From positions 2,108,001 through 2,172,000 of the forward strand of contig NZ_LR026983.1 of NCBI RefSeq assembly GCF_900604345.1: a DNA stretch of 64,000 bases, read 5' to 3'. The notes beneath the pieces are model-generated. The model saw only the letters and a program-made list of their open reading frames with translations. It was not told where the DNA came from and made no database searches. This DNA comes from Maliibacterium massiliense (GTDB taxonomy: Bacteria; Bacillota; Clostridia; Christensenellales; Maliibacteriaceae). Made by a program: the position numbers and the translations under genes. Each line of letters opens with the position of its first letter. Position 1 is the stretch's first letter. Positions 1 through 7,615 of this stretch are shown one piece after another.

Positions 1-1
1 G

Positions 2-1090
2 TTCCGCGGGGTGACAAGCGTGCGCAGCCTGCTTTCCGGCCTGCTTGCGCTGGGGTTTGACGACGTCTACGAGGTGGCGCGCGGCGCGGAGGTGGTCTCC
101 TACGCGGTGCGCAAGCGCCTGGAAGAGCCCTACCGCGAAAGGCCACTGATCTCCTCAGCCTGTCCGGCAGTGCTGCGGCTGATTCAGGTGCGCTTCCCCT
201 CGCTGATCGACAACATCGTGGATGTGGATTCACCCATGGAGGTTGCGGCCAATATGGCGCGCGAGGAATTCCTCGCCGGCCACATTGGGGCGACGCCTGA
301 GCAGGTGGGGGTGTTTTTCATCAGCCCCTGCGCGGCCAAAATGACCAGCGTCAAGGTGCCGGTGGGCAGCAAGAGCTCGGCGGTATCGGGGGTGATCGGT
401 ATCATCGACCTGTACGCCAAGCTTTCGGCCATCGTCTCCAAGCCCATGGATCCCGCCTACGAGCGGCGCCTGGCGCGGCGTGTGGGCGTGCGCTGGGCCA
501 ACAGCGGGGGGGAGTGCGAGGCGCTGCACATTGAAAATACCCTGGCGGTGGACGGCATCCACAACGTGCTGCACGTGCTGGAGGAGATCGACAACGGCAA
601 GTTCAACGACCTGGACTTTTTCGAGGGGCTGGCGTGCACTGGTGGGTGCGTGGGCGGGCCGCTGACGTTTGAAAACGGCTATATCGCCAAAAACCGCATC
701 CGGGGCCTTGCGCGCACGCTGTCGCGCGAGCCGCTGCTGCCCGAGGAGTTTGACGCGCTACTGGAGCGCTATCCGGTATATCTCAGCGAGCCCATCGAGC
801 CCAAGCCCGTAATGCAGCTGGACGACGATATGGTGGTGGCGATGCGCAAGATGCAGGAGATGGAGCGCATAGCCGAGGAACTGCCGGGGCTGGACTGCGG
901 CTCCTGCGGTTCTCCCAGCTGCCGCACCCACGCCGAGGACATGGTGCGGGGCTATGCGACCGAGCAGGACTGCCTGTTCCGGCTGCGCGAGCGCCTGCTT
1001 GCCGTTACCAAGGAGCTGGCGGAGCTTTCGCGCACCACGGTGCGGCCGCTCAATGAAAATGAGAAGGAGGACGAGGATTATGACGATTGA
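2..1090 (+). CDS. Sensory-type [FeFe]-hydrogenase-like iron-sulfur protein (5' end outside window)
   Basis: The reading frame is open to the left edge, so the N-terminus, probably with ferredoxin-type clusters, lies outside. The visible part has the three H-cluster-like loops: SSACPAV (Cys codon at 161), ISPCAAKM (Cys at 329) and ACTGGCVGGP (Cys at 635 and 647). A C-terminal CGSCGSPSC motif near 897-930, plus a later Cys, looks like an Fe-S (Fes4-like) domain. The loops differ from the catalytic HndD further on (TSCSPGW, MPCTAKK, MGCPGGC), which suggests a sensory (HydS-like) group rather than a bulk H2-metabolising enzyme. It overlaps the next gene by 11 bp and heads an operon with DRTGG and PHP proteins, an arrangement known upstream of clostridial hydrogenases. 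The H-cluster assignment is firm; the sensory role is inferred. Confidence 0.8.
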   Translation, partial: FRGVTSVRSLLSGLLALGFDDVYEVARGAEVVSYAVRKRLEEPYRERPLISSACPAVLRLIQVRFPSLIDNIVDVDSPMEVAANMAREEFLAGHIGATPEQVGVFFISPCAAKMTSVKVPVGSKSSAVSGVIGIIDLYAKLSAIVSKPMDPAYERRLARRVGVRWANSGGECEALHIENTLAVDGIHNVLHVLEEIDNGKFNDLDFFEGLACTGGCVGGPLTFENGYIAKNRIRGLARTLSREPLLPEEFDALLERYPVYLSEPIEPKPVMQLDDDMVVAMRKMQEMERIAEELPGLDCGSCGSPSCRTHAEDMVRGYATEQDCLFRLRERLLAVTKELAELSRTTVRPLNENEKEDEDYDD

Positions 1091-1427
1091 GGCGCTGTGC
1101 ACGCTGCTGGAGGCTCGCGCGCTCACCGAGGACTGCGACCTTGCGCGCGAGGTGACGAGCGGCTATGTGGGCGATCTTTTGAGCTGGGTGATGGCGCACG
1201 CGCCGGCGGATACGGCGTGGGTGACGGTGCAGACGCATTTAAACGTCATCGCCGTGGCGGCGCTGCTGGACATGGCCGCGGTGGTGGTGCCCGACGGCAT
1301 CGAAATGGAGGCCGATTCTATTAGCAAGGCCAGAGAGGAGGGCATCGCGGTGCTCTCCAGCCCGCTTTGCGCCTATGAAATCTGCGCGCGGATGGGCAGG
1401 GCTGGGCTGCCAGGTGGCAAAAAATGA
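1080..1427 (+). CDS. DRTGG-domain protein
   Basis: This 115-residue protein is colinear with stand-alone DRTGG domain proteins found beside sensory hydrogenases. Its start ATG at 1080 lies inside the end of the previous gene and follows a GAAGGAGG ribosome site near 1062-1069. The centre has the alternating strand/helix pattern of the family (WVTVQTHLNVIAVAAL, then VVVPDGIEM). No catalytic residues can be named. The domain is associated with regulatory and ligand-sensing proteins, so a role in redox or H2 signalling with the flanking HydS-like and PHP proteins is inferred from position only. The stop overlaps the PHP gene start (ATGA). Confidence 0.7.
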   Translation: MTIEALCTLLEARALTEDCDLAREVTSGYVGDLLSWVMAHAPADTAWVTVQTHLNVIAVAALLDMAAVVVPDGIEMEADSISKAREEGIAVLSSPLCAYEICARMGRAGLPGGKK

Positions 1428-2131
1428 ACCTGGCGTGCGACCTGCACATCCACTCGGCGCTCTCCCCCTGCGCGGACGACGACATGTCGCCCGCCAACAT
1501 CGTGGCCATGGCGGCGCTCAAGGGGCTGGATGTCATTGCGCTGACGGATCACAACAGCGGGCGCAACGTGCGCGCCGCCATGCAGGCCGCCGCGCTTGTG
1601 GAGGGGCCCCCCCTGGTAGTGCCGGGCGTGGAGGTGCAGAGCCGCGAGGAGGTGCACATCCTGTGCTACTTTCCAGGTGTGGACGCCTGCGAGGCGTTTG
1701 AGGCGCAGCTTGCGCCCACGCTGCTGCCCCTGCCCAACAACAAGCAGATAATGGGCAACCAGCTGGTGATGGACGCCCGAGGCAATGTGACCGATGAGGT
1801 GCCCTATACGCTTTTGCAGTCCAGCGCCTGGGATATCGAGGACGTCTGCGCCATCTGCGCGCGCCTGGGGGGCGCGGCGCTGCCCGCGCACGTCAACCGG
1901 GGGTCGTGCAGCCTGCTGGTCATGCTGGGCTTCTTCCCCGAGCGGCCCCGCTTTGCCGCCTGCGAGGTGGTGCCGGGCGCGCCGCTGCAGGCGCCCCTTC
2001 CGGCGGGCATCCGCGTGCTGCACGCCTCCGACGCGCACAACCTGGGCGCGCTCTCGGAGCGGGAATTTTTTCTTGATTTGCCGCAAAAATCCACGCCTGC
2101 GCTGCTGCAGTGGCTGCGGGGGGAGATTTGA
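1424..2131 (+). CDS. PHP-domain metal-dependent phosphoesterase
   Basis: The 235-residue product carries the PHP metal-site motifs in order: DLHIHSALSPC at the N-terminus (HxH), ALTDHNS, HILCYF, AHVNRGS and finally HASDAHNLG. PHP proteins are metal-dependent phosphoesterases (histidinol phosphatase, polymerase-associated and nucleotide phosphatase types). This one is short and lacks fused domains, like the small PHP proteins in clostridial hydrogenase operons. The ATG at 1424 overlaps the stop of the DRTGG gene. The his operon in this window has no visible histidinol-phosphatase, but the context here argues for a hydrogenase-linked role. The substrate is unknown. Confidence 0.8.
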   Translation: MNLACDLHIHSALSPCADDDMSPANIVAMAALKGLDVIALTDHNSGRNVRAAMQAAALVEGPPLVVPGVEVQSREEVHILCYFPGVDACEAFEAQLAPTLLPLPNNKQIMGNQLVMDARGNVTDEVPYTLLQSSAWDIEDVCAICARLGGAALPAHVNRGSCSLLVMLGFFPERPRFAACEVVPGAPLQAPLPAGIRVLHASDAHNLGALSEREFFLDLPQKSTPALLQWLRGEI

Positions 2132-2186
2132 GAGACGCATTCCTTGCAAATGCTCGTATTTTTGACAAATATCGTGCGTATATACC

Positions 2187-2215
2187 TAGTCATAAGCGAC
2201 AAAACATGATACAAT
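2187..2215 (+). promoter_or_regulatory. Candidate promoter for the hydrogenase operon
   Basis: A TACAAT -10 element at 2210-2215 has an extended TG motif at 2207-2208. A weak -35 (TAGTCA, 2187-2192) lies 17 bp upstream. The 196-bp gap between the PHP gene and hndA also holds an inverted 8-mer pair (TTTGACAA at 2161, TTGTCAAA near 2235) and a GC-rich palindrome near 2264-2278, which could be regulatory. No clear Rex operator was seen. Confidence 0.4.
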
Positions 2216-2327
2216 AAAACTCGTTACCCAGCGATTGTCAAATCTTTATCAAGGTGTGATTTCCCCGGCGCGCCGGGCGTTATCTAGATTAGGAAAACAT
2301 GGATTTAGAGTATAAGGAGGAAAGGCT

Positions 2328-2810
2328 ATGTCAGGAATTGGGGATCAGAAAGAGAAATTTGCCCAGCTCCAGACGGTCATCGAGGCGTATAAGGATGCAG
2401 AAGGCCCGCTGATGCCCGTCATGCAAAAGGCGCAGGAGATTTTCGGTTACCTGCCCATCGAGGTGCAGGACTTTATTGCCGAGGGGTTGGGCGTGCCCAT
2501 GAGCGACGTCTACGGTGTCGCCACGTTCTATGCGCAGTTCAACCTGGAGCCGCAGGGCCAGTACACCATTGGCGTATGTCTTGGAACGGCGTGCTACGTC
2601 AAGGGCGCGCAGAAGGTGCTCGACGCGCTTGCCAAGGAGCTGCAGATCGAGCCGGGCCGCACCACGGCGGACGGCAAGTTTACCCTCAACGCCACGCGCT
2701 GTTTGGGCTGCTGTGGCCTTGCGCCGGTCATGATGATCAACGATGACGTGTTCGGCCGCCTGACCGAGGATGATATCCCCGGCATCATCGAGAAATATCG
2801 CGCGCTGTAA
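2328..2810 (+). CDS. hndA: NAD(P)-reducing [FeFe]-hydrogenase subunit A (NuoE-like [2Fe-2S] protein)
   Basis: The 160-residue protein is a NuoE/HydC/HndA-type thioredoxin-like ferredoxin. Cys84, Cys89, Cys125 and Cys129 give the spacing C-x4-C-x35-C-x3-C that binds one [2Fe-2S] cluster. The N-terminal half is the helical NuoE segment (FGYLPIEVQDFIAEGLGVP). A strong AAGGAGG site precedes ATG 2328. In the multimeric hydrogenase it passes electrons between the flavin subunit and the rest of the complex. It is followed by an ATPase-domain gene and the HndB, HndC and HndD homologues, all on one strand with small gaps or overlaps, so it is almost certainly the first structural gene of the operon. 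Confidence 0.93.
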   Translation: MSGIGDQKEKFAQLQTVIEAYKDAEGPLMPVMQKAQEIFGYLPIEVQDFIAEGLGVPMSDVYGVATFYAQFNLEPQGQYTIGVCLGTACYVKGAQKVLDALAKELQIEPGRTTADGKFTLNATRCLGCCGLAPVMMINDDVFGRLTEDDIPGIIEKYRAL

Positions 2811-2841
2811 GCATGCAGGGCGAGCGGGAGGCGCATCTGCC

Positions 2842-3402
2842 TTGAAAGAGATTGCATTGCACATCCTGGACATTGTGCAGAATTCCATTGTGGCCGAGGC
2901 GTCGCTGGTGACGCTGACGGTTGCGGTGGATACGGCTGCCGATACGCTGGACGTGATCGTCCAGGACAATGGCCGGGGCATGGATGCCTCGCTGCTTGCG
3001 CGGGTGCGCAACCCTTTTGTCACCACCCGGACGACCCGCAAGGTGGGCCTGGGCATTCCGCTTTTGATGGCGGGGTGCGAGCGCACCGGCGGCTTTGTCC
3101 AGATCGATTCGGCGGTGGGCGAGGGCACACGCCTGCACGCGCGCTATGTTTTAAGCAATATCGACCGGCCGCCGCTGGGGGATATGCCCGGCACGATGGC
3201 GAGCCTGGTGCTCGCCAACCCGCACGTGGACTTTGTGTACCTGCACAGGGTGGACGCGCGGGAGAACCTCTTCGACACGCGCCAGATACGCCAGGTGCTC
3301 GGGGAGGAAGTGCCGCTGGATACCCCGGAGGTTGCCCTCTGGATTGCGCAAACGCTAAAAGAAGGATTAGACACGATCAATGGAGGTGTAGCGTCATTAT
3401 GA
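2842..3402 (+). CDS. GHKL ATPase-domain (anti-sigma/histidine-kinase-like) protein in hydrogenase operon
   Basis: This 186-residue protein has a GHKL ATP-binding fold: an N-box-like helix (ALHILDIVQNSIVAEA), the G1 box DNGRGMD and the G2-like segment KVGLGIPLL. It has no phospho-acceptor His domain. I chose the TTG at 2842 because it gives the family-typical start MKEIALHILDIVQNS and follows a GGGAGG site; an upstream extension would run into hndA. Its stop overlaps the next start (ATGA). Such ATPase proteins are commonly encoded between the NuoE-like and thioredoxin-ferredoxin genes of clostridial hydrogenase operons. Its biochemical role is unknown; signalling or complex assembly is inference. 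Confidence 0.75.
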   Translation: MKEIALHILDIVQNSIVAEASLVTLTVAVDTAADTLDVIVQDNGRGMDASLLARVRNPFVTTRTTRKVGLGIPLLMAGCERTGGFVQIDSAVGEGTRLHARYVLSNIDRPPLGDMPGTMASLVLANPHVDFVYLHRVDARENLFDTRQIRQVLGEEVPLDTPEVALWIAQTLKEGLDTINGGVASL

Positions 3403-3773
3403 AGTCGATTGAAGAACTCAAGGCAATCCGCCAGCGCACACTGGATGATATGAACGCCCGCAAAGACAAGGCCGGCACCCGCGTTGTGGTGGGCATGGCC
3501 ACCTGCGGCATCGCCGCCGGGGCGCGTCCCGTGCTGCTGAAGTTTGTGGAGGAAGTCAAAAAACGCAGTTTGCAGAACATCATCGTCTCACAGACAGGCT
3601 GCATCGGCATGTGCCGCCTGGAGCCCATCGTGGAGGTTTTCCGCGGGGACGCCGAAAAAGTGACCTACGTGCATATGACCCCCGATAAGGTGGCGCGCGT
3701 GGTCAGCGAGCACATCGTCAATGGCCGCCCTGTGGAGGAGTACACCATCGGCGCAGCCGAAAAAGCCAAATAA
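3399..3773 (+). CDS. hndB: HndB-like [2Fe-2S] thioredoxin-fold ferredoxin
   Basis: The 124-residue protein matches the small HndB subunit of NADP-reducing hydrogenases. Cys36 sits in ATCGIAAGARP, and Cys68 and Cys72 in TGCIGMC. Three cysteines are visible in these motifs; the first motif has a single Cys. ATG 3399 overlaps the preceding stop. It lies directly before the HndC-like flavin subunit, whose own N-terminus carries a related ferredoxin domain with four cysteines. It probably acts as an electron-carrying accessory subunit of the soluble hydrogenase complex. Confidence 0.88.
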   Translation: MKSIEELKAIRQRTLDDMNARKDKAGTRVVVGMATCGIAAGARPVLLKFVEEVKKRSLQNIIVSQTGCIGMCRLEPIVEVFRGDAEKVTYVHMTPDKVARVVSEHIVNGRPVEEYTIGAAEKAK

Positions 3774-3800
3774 GGCGGTCTTGAAGGAGGAAAATGCAAG

Positions 3801-5594
3801 ATGGATCTATACCGCGCCCATGTATTGGTTTGCGGAGGTACCGGCTGCACGTCGTCGGGATCGCCCCGCATCATTGAGGAATTTGAAAAAGAAATCAAAA
3901 ACAACAATCTGGAAAAAGAGGTCAAGGTGGTGCGCACCGGCTGCTTCGGCCTGTGCGCCATGGGCCCCGTGGTCATCGTCTACCCCGAGGGTTCGTTCTA
4001 CAGCCGCGTCAAGCCTGAGGACGTCTCGCGCATCGTCTCGGAGCATCTGGTCAAGGGCCGCGTGGTGGAGGATTTGCTCTACAGCGAGTCGGTGGTGGAG
4101 GACGAGACCCTTTCGCTCGACGAGGTGGACTTCTACAAAAAACAAATGCGCATCGCGCTGCGCAATTGCGGCGTGATCGATCCGGAGAACATCGAGGAGT
4201 ACATCGCCATGGACGGCTACACCGCCCTGGCCAAGGCGCTCACCGAGATGAGCCCGGAGGAAGTTATCAAAGTGATCTCCGATTCCGGCCTGCGCGGCCG
4301 CGGCGGCGCAGGGTTCCCCACGGGCCGCAAGTGGTCGTTTGCCGCCGCGTCCCCGGGACCGGTCAAATACGTCTGCTGCAACGCGGACGAGGGTGACCCG
4401 GGCGCGTTTATGGACCGCTCGGTGCTGGAGGGCGACCCGCACGCAGTGCTGGAGGCCATGGCCATCGCCGGCTATGCTATCGGCGCCAAGCAGGGCTACA
4501 TTTACTGCCGCGCGGAGTATCCCATCGCGCTGCACCGGTTGGAGGTCGCCATCGGCCAGGCGCGCAAGTACGGCCTGCTGGGCGACAACATCTTCGGCAC
4601 GGACTTCTGCTTTGACATCGACGTGCGCCTGGGCGCAGGCGCGTTCGTCTGTGGCGAGGAAACCGCGCTGATGGTCTCCATCGAGGGCGGCCGCGGCGAG
4701 CCGCGCGTGCGTCCGCCGTTCCCGGCCGTCAAAGGCCTGTTCGGCAAGCCCACCCTGCTTAACAACGTGGAAACCTACGCAAACGTGGCGCAGATCATCA
4801 ATAAAGGCGCCGACTGGTTCAAGTCCATCGGCACCGAACAGTCCAGCGGCACCAAGGTGTTCGCGCTGGGCGGCAAGATCAACAACACCGGCCTGGTGGA
4901 GGTGCCCATGGGCACCACGCTGCGCGAGATCATCTACGATATCGGCGGCGGCATCCCGGGCGGCAAGGCCTTTAAGGCCGCGCAGACCGGCGGCCCCTCG
5001 GGCGGCTGCATCCCCGCAAGCCTGCTGGATACCCCCATCGATTACGATTCGCTCATCCAGATCGGCTCCATGATGGGTTCCGGCGGCCTGATCGTCATGG
5101 ACGAGGACAACTGCATGGTGGATATCGCGCGCTTCTTCCTGGACTTTACCGTGGACGAATCCTGCGGTAAATGCGCGCCCTGCCGCATCGGCACCCGCCG
5201 CATGCTGGAAATCCTCGAGCGCATCGTGGCGGGCAACGGCCAGGACGGCGATATCGAGAAGCTTGAGACGCTGGCGCGCAATATCAAGGAATCCGCGCTC
5301 TGCGGCCTGGGCCAGACCGCGCCCAACCCGGTGCTGTCGACCCTGCGCTACTTCCGCGACGAATACGAGGCGCACATCTACGAGAAGCGCTGCCCGGCGG
5401 GCCACTGCCGCAAGCTGCTGAACTACGAGATTGACGCAGAGCTGTGCCGCGGCTGCGGCCTGTGCGCCAAACAGTGCCCGGTGGGCGCCATCTCGGGCGA
5501 GCGCAAAAGTCCGTTTACCATTGACAAGAATACGTGCATTAAATGCGGTGCCTGCATCGAGAAATGCCCGTTCAAGGCCATCAGCCGTAAATAA
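3801..5594 (+). CDS. hndC: NAD(P)-reducing [FeFe]-hydrogenase flavin subunit (NuoF-like)
   Basis: This is a 597-residue NuoF/HydB/HndC-type subunit. Domains in order: a thioredoxin-like [2Fe-2S] domain (Cys11, 16, 48, 52); the FMN/NAD(P)H-binding core with GLRGRGGAGFPTGRKW and NADEGDPGAF; an SLBB-like middle; a [4Fe-4S] site ESCGKCAPCRIG (Cys455, 458, 461); and a C-terminal two-cluster ferredoxin domain (CRGCGLCAKQCP and CIKCGACIEKCP). It oxidises or reduces NAD(P)H and splits or merges electrons with ferredoxin in bifurcating complexes. AAGGAGG precedes the ATG. Whether the partner is NADH or NADPH, and whether it bifurcates, cannot be read from sequence. Confidence 0.95.
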   Translation: MDLYRAHVLVCGGTGCTSSGSPRIIEEFEKEIKNNNLEKEVKVVRTGCFGLCAMGPVVIVYPEGSFYSRVKPEDVSRIVSEHLVKGRVVEDLLYSESVVEDETLSLDEVDFYKKQMRIALRNCGVIDPENIEEYIAMDGYTALAKALTEMSPEEVIKVISDSGLRGRGGAGFPTGRKWSFAAASPGPVKYVCCNADEGDPGAFMDRSVLEGDPHAVLEAMAIAGYAIGAKQGYIYCRAEYPIALHRLEVAIGQARKYGLLGDNIFGTDFCFDIDVRLGAGAFVCGEETALMVSIEGGRGEPRVRPPFPAVKGLFGKPTLLNNVETYANVAQIINKGADWFKSIGTEQSSGTKVFALGGKINNTGLVEVPMGTTLREIIYDIGGGIPGGKAFKAAQTGGPSGGCIPASLLDTPIDYDSLIQIGSMMGSGGLIVMDEDNCMVDIARFFLDFTVDESCGKCAPCRIGTRRMLEILERIVAGNGQDGDIEKLETLARNIKESALCGLGQTAPNPVLSTLRYFRDEYEAHIYEKRCPAGHCRKLLNYEIDAELCRGCGLCAKQCPVGAISGERKSPFTIDKNTCIKCGACIEKCPFKAISRK

Positions 5595-5615
5595 GAAAGG
5601 GGCGTAAGCAACACT

Positions 5616-7358
5616 ATGGAAATGATTACCCTTACCATTGACGGCCAGAAGGTGCAGGTGGAACCCGGCACGACGGTGCTGGAGGCTGCACGCAAGGCCA
5701 ATATCCATATTCCCACCCTTTGCTATCTGAAGGACATCAACGCCATCGGCGCCTGCCGCATCTGTGTGGTGGAGGTTGAAAAGATGCGCAACCTGCCCGC
5801 AAGCTGCGTGCTGCCGGCAACCGATGGGATGGTGGTGCACACCAACACCCCCAAGGTGCGCGAGGCGCGCAAAGTCAATTTGGAGCTGGTGCTCTCGGAC
5901 CACAACCGCTCCTGCCTGACGTGCGTGCGCAGCGGCAACTGCGAGCTGCAGAGCCTCAGCCAGGAATTGGGCGTGGACGAGATCCGCTTTGAGGGCGCGA
6001 AGATCGAGCGGCTGGTGGACGACTCCTCGCCCTCCATTGTGCGCGACAACAGCAAGTGCATCCTGTGCCGCCGCTGCGTGGCTGTGTGCAAAAACGTGCA
6101 GAACATCGGTGTGATCGGCGCGGTCAACCGCGGCATCAAGACGGAGATCGAGGCGCCCTTCAACACCCCGCTGGGCGAATCACCGTGCGTCAACTGCGGC
6201 CAGTGCATCGTCAACTGCCCCACCGGCGCGCTGCGTGAACGCAGCGAGATTGACGAGGTGTGGGATGCCATAGGCGATCCGGAGAAGTACGTGGTGGTGC
6301 AGCCCGCGCCCGCCGTGCGCGCCGCGCTGGGCGAGGAGTTCGGCATGCCCATCGGCACCCGCGTCACCGGCAAGATGGCTGCCGCGGCCCGCCGCCTTGG
6401 ATTTGACAAGGTGTTCGATACCGACTTTGGCGCGGATTTGACCATCATGGAGGAGGGCTACGAGTTCATCAGCCGCGTGAAAAACGGCGGCAAGCTGCCC
6501 ATGATCACCTCCTGCAGCCCTGGCTGGATCAAGTTCTGCGAGCATTATTATCCGGATTTCCTGGAGAACCTCTCCAGCTGCAAATCCCCCCACCAGATGC
6601 TGGGCGCCATCGTGAAATCCTACTATGCGCGCGAAAATGGCATCGACCCGCGCAAGATCTTCGTGGTCTCGGTCATGCCCTGCACCGCCAAAAAGTTCGA
6701 GGCGCGTCGGCCCGAGATGGGGCACGACGGCCTGGCTGATGTGGACGCGGTGCTCACCACGCGCGAGTTTGCCCGCATGATCAAGCAGGCGCATATCGAC
6801 TTTGCAAACCTCAAGGAGGAGCCGTTCGACGAGATGCTGGGCGATTCCACCGGCGCGGCGGCCATCTTTGGCGCCACCGGCGGCGTGATGGAGGCGGCGC
6901 TGCGCACCGTGGTGGAGGTGCTGACCGGCAAATCCCTCGAGAAGGTGGACTTTGAGCAGGTCCGCGGCCTGGACGACATCAAAGAGGCGACCCTCATGGT
7001 GGGCGACATGCCCGTCAAGATCGCGGTGGCGCATTCCACGGGCGCGGCTTCCCGCCTGCTGGATGCTGTGCGTAGGGGCGAGAAGGAATACCACTTCATC
7101 GAGGTGATGGGGTGCCCGGGCGGCTGCGTCAACGGCGGCGGCCAGCCCATCGTGCCCGCCCAGGTGAAGATGGACGTGGACGTGCGCAAGGAGCGCGCCA
7201 AGGCCCTCTACGCCGAGGATGCCGATATGCCGCTGCGTAAGTCGCATGAGAATCCCTCGATCCAGAAGCTCTACAAGGAATTCCTGGAGGAACCCAACAG
7301 CCACAAGGCGCACGAGCTGCTGCATACGCACTACACTGCGCGCAAGAAGTTCATCTAA
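5616..7358 (+). CDS. hndD: Catalytic [FeFe]-hydrogenase subunit
   Basis: The 580-residue protein is a complete M3-type [FeFe] hydrogenase. The N-terminus has a plant-type [2Fe-2S] domain (Cys36, 47, 50, 64), then a His-Cys [4Fe-4S] site (His96, Cys100, 103, 109) and two [4Fe-4S] ferredoxin motifs (Cys148-158 and Cys191-201). The H-cluster loops are canonical: TSCSPGW with Cys300, MPCTAKK with Cys356, and GCPGGCVNGG with Cys500 and Cys504. A C-terminal small-subunit-like tail follows. It evolves or oxidises H2 in the cytoplasm using electrons from HndABC. It is the last gene of the operon, with a terminator hairpin just behind it. Confidence 0.97.
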   Translation: MEMITLTIDGQKVQVEPGTTVLEAARKANIHIPTLCYLKDINAIGACRICVVEVEKMRNLPASCVLPATDGMVVHTNTPKVREARKVNLELVLSDHNRSCLTCVRSGNCELQSLSQELGVDEIRFEGAKIERLVDDSSPSIVRDNSKCILCRRCVAVCKNVQNIGVIGAVNRGIKTEIEAPFNTPLGESPCVNCGQCIVNCPTGALRERSEIDEVWDAIGDPEKYVVVQPAPAVRAALGEEFGMPIGTRVTGKMAAAARRLGFDKVFDTDFGADLTIMEEGYEFISRVKNGGKLPMITSCSPGWIKFCEHYYPDFLENLSSCKSPHQMLGAIVKSYYARENGIDPRKIFVVSVMPCTAKKFEARRPEMGHDGLADVDAVLTTREFARMIKQAHIDFANLKEEPFDEMLGDSTGAAAIFGATGGVMEAALRTVVEVLTGKSLEKVDFEQVRGLDDIKEATLMVGDMPVKIAVAHSTGAASRLLDAVRRGEKEYHFIEVMGCPGGCVNGGGQPIVPAQVKMDVDVRKERAKALYAEDADMPLRKSHENPSIQKLYKEFLEEPNSHKAHELLHTHYTARKKFI

Positions 7359-7374
7359 CCCAAGCGATTACAAG

Positions 7375-7425
7375 CAAGCCTGTGAAGCGGCGCATCCGCG
7401 CCCTTTCGCAGGCTTGTTTTCTTTT
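7375..7425 (+). terminator. Terminator of the hydrogenase operon
   Basis: CAAGCCTG (7375-7382) pairs with CAGGCTTG (7409-7416). An inner stem GGCGC/GCGCC fills part of the loop. The run TTTTCTTTT follows. It lies 17 bp after the hndD stop. Confidence 0.8.
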
Positions 7426-7436
7426 GGCTGGACGCC

Positions 7437-7506
7437 TTGCAGGAATGTTTGCACTACAATATAATGTGTGTTAACCTTGAAAAGGTACAAAATACTGCGG
7501 TATAAT
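7437..7506 (+). promoter_or_regulatory. Two tandem promoters upstream of the topoisomerase genes
   Basis: Promoter 1 is TTGCAG (7437-7442), 17 bp, TATAAT (7460-7465). Promoter 2 is TTGAAA (7477-7482), 18 bp, TATAAT (7501-7506). The -35 of promoter 2 lies in the palindrome ACCTTGAAAAGGT near 7474-7486, a possible operator. Confidence 0.65.
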
Positions 7507-7615
7507 AGCAGGCGGCATCGCAGACGGCATGCCTTTTTTTGCGTATAAGAGGCGCGCCTTAGAGGGATGCTTGATGAAGATACACACCTGTGTTTGGTAA
7601 ATGGGAGGAAATTGC

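Noticed and set aside
2132-2327. Rex operator in the hydrogenase promoter
   Set aside because: The TTGACA and TTGTCAAA pieces do not form the TTGTGA/TCACAA-type palindrome; they are 75 bp apart.
3807-5903. A 698-residue minus-strand reading frame opposite hndC
   Set aside because: It is the mirror of GC-rich codons of a clear flavin subunit. It has no ribosome site, is rich in His, Ala, Arg and Val, and matches no motif.
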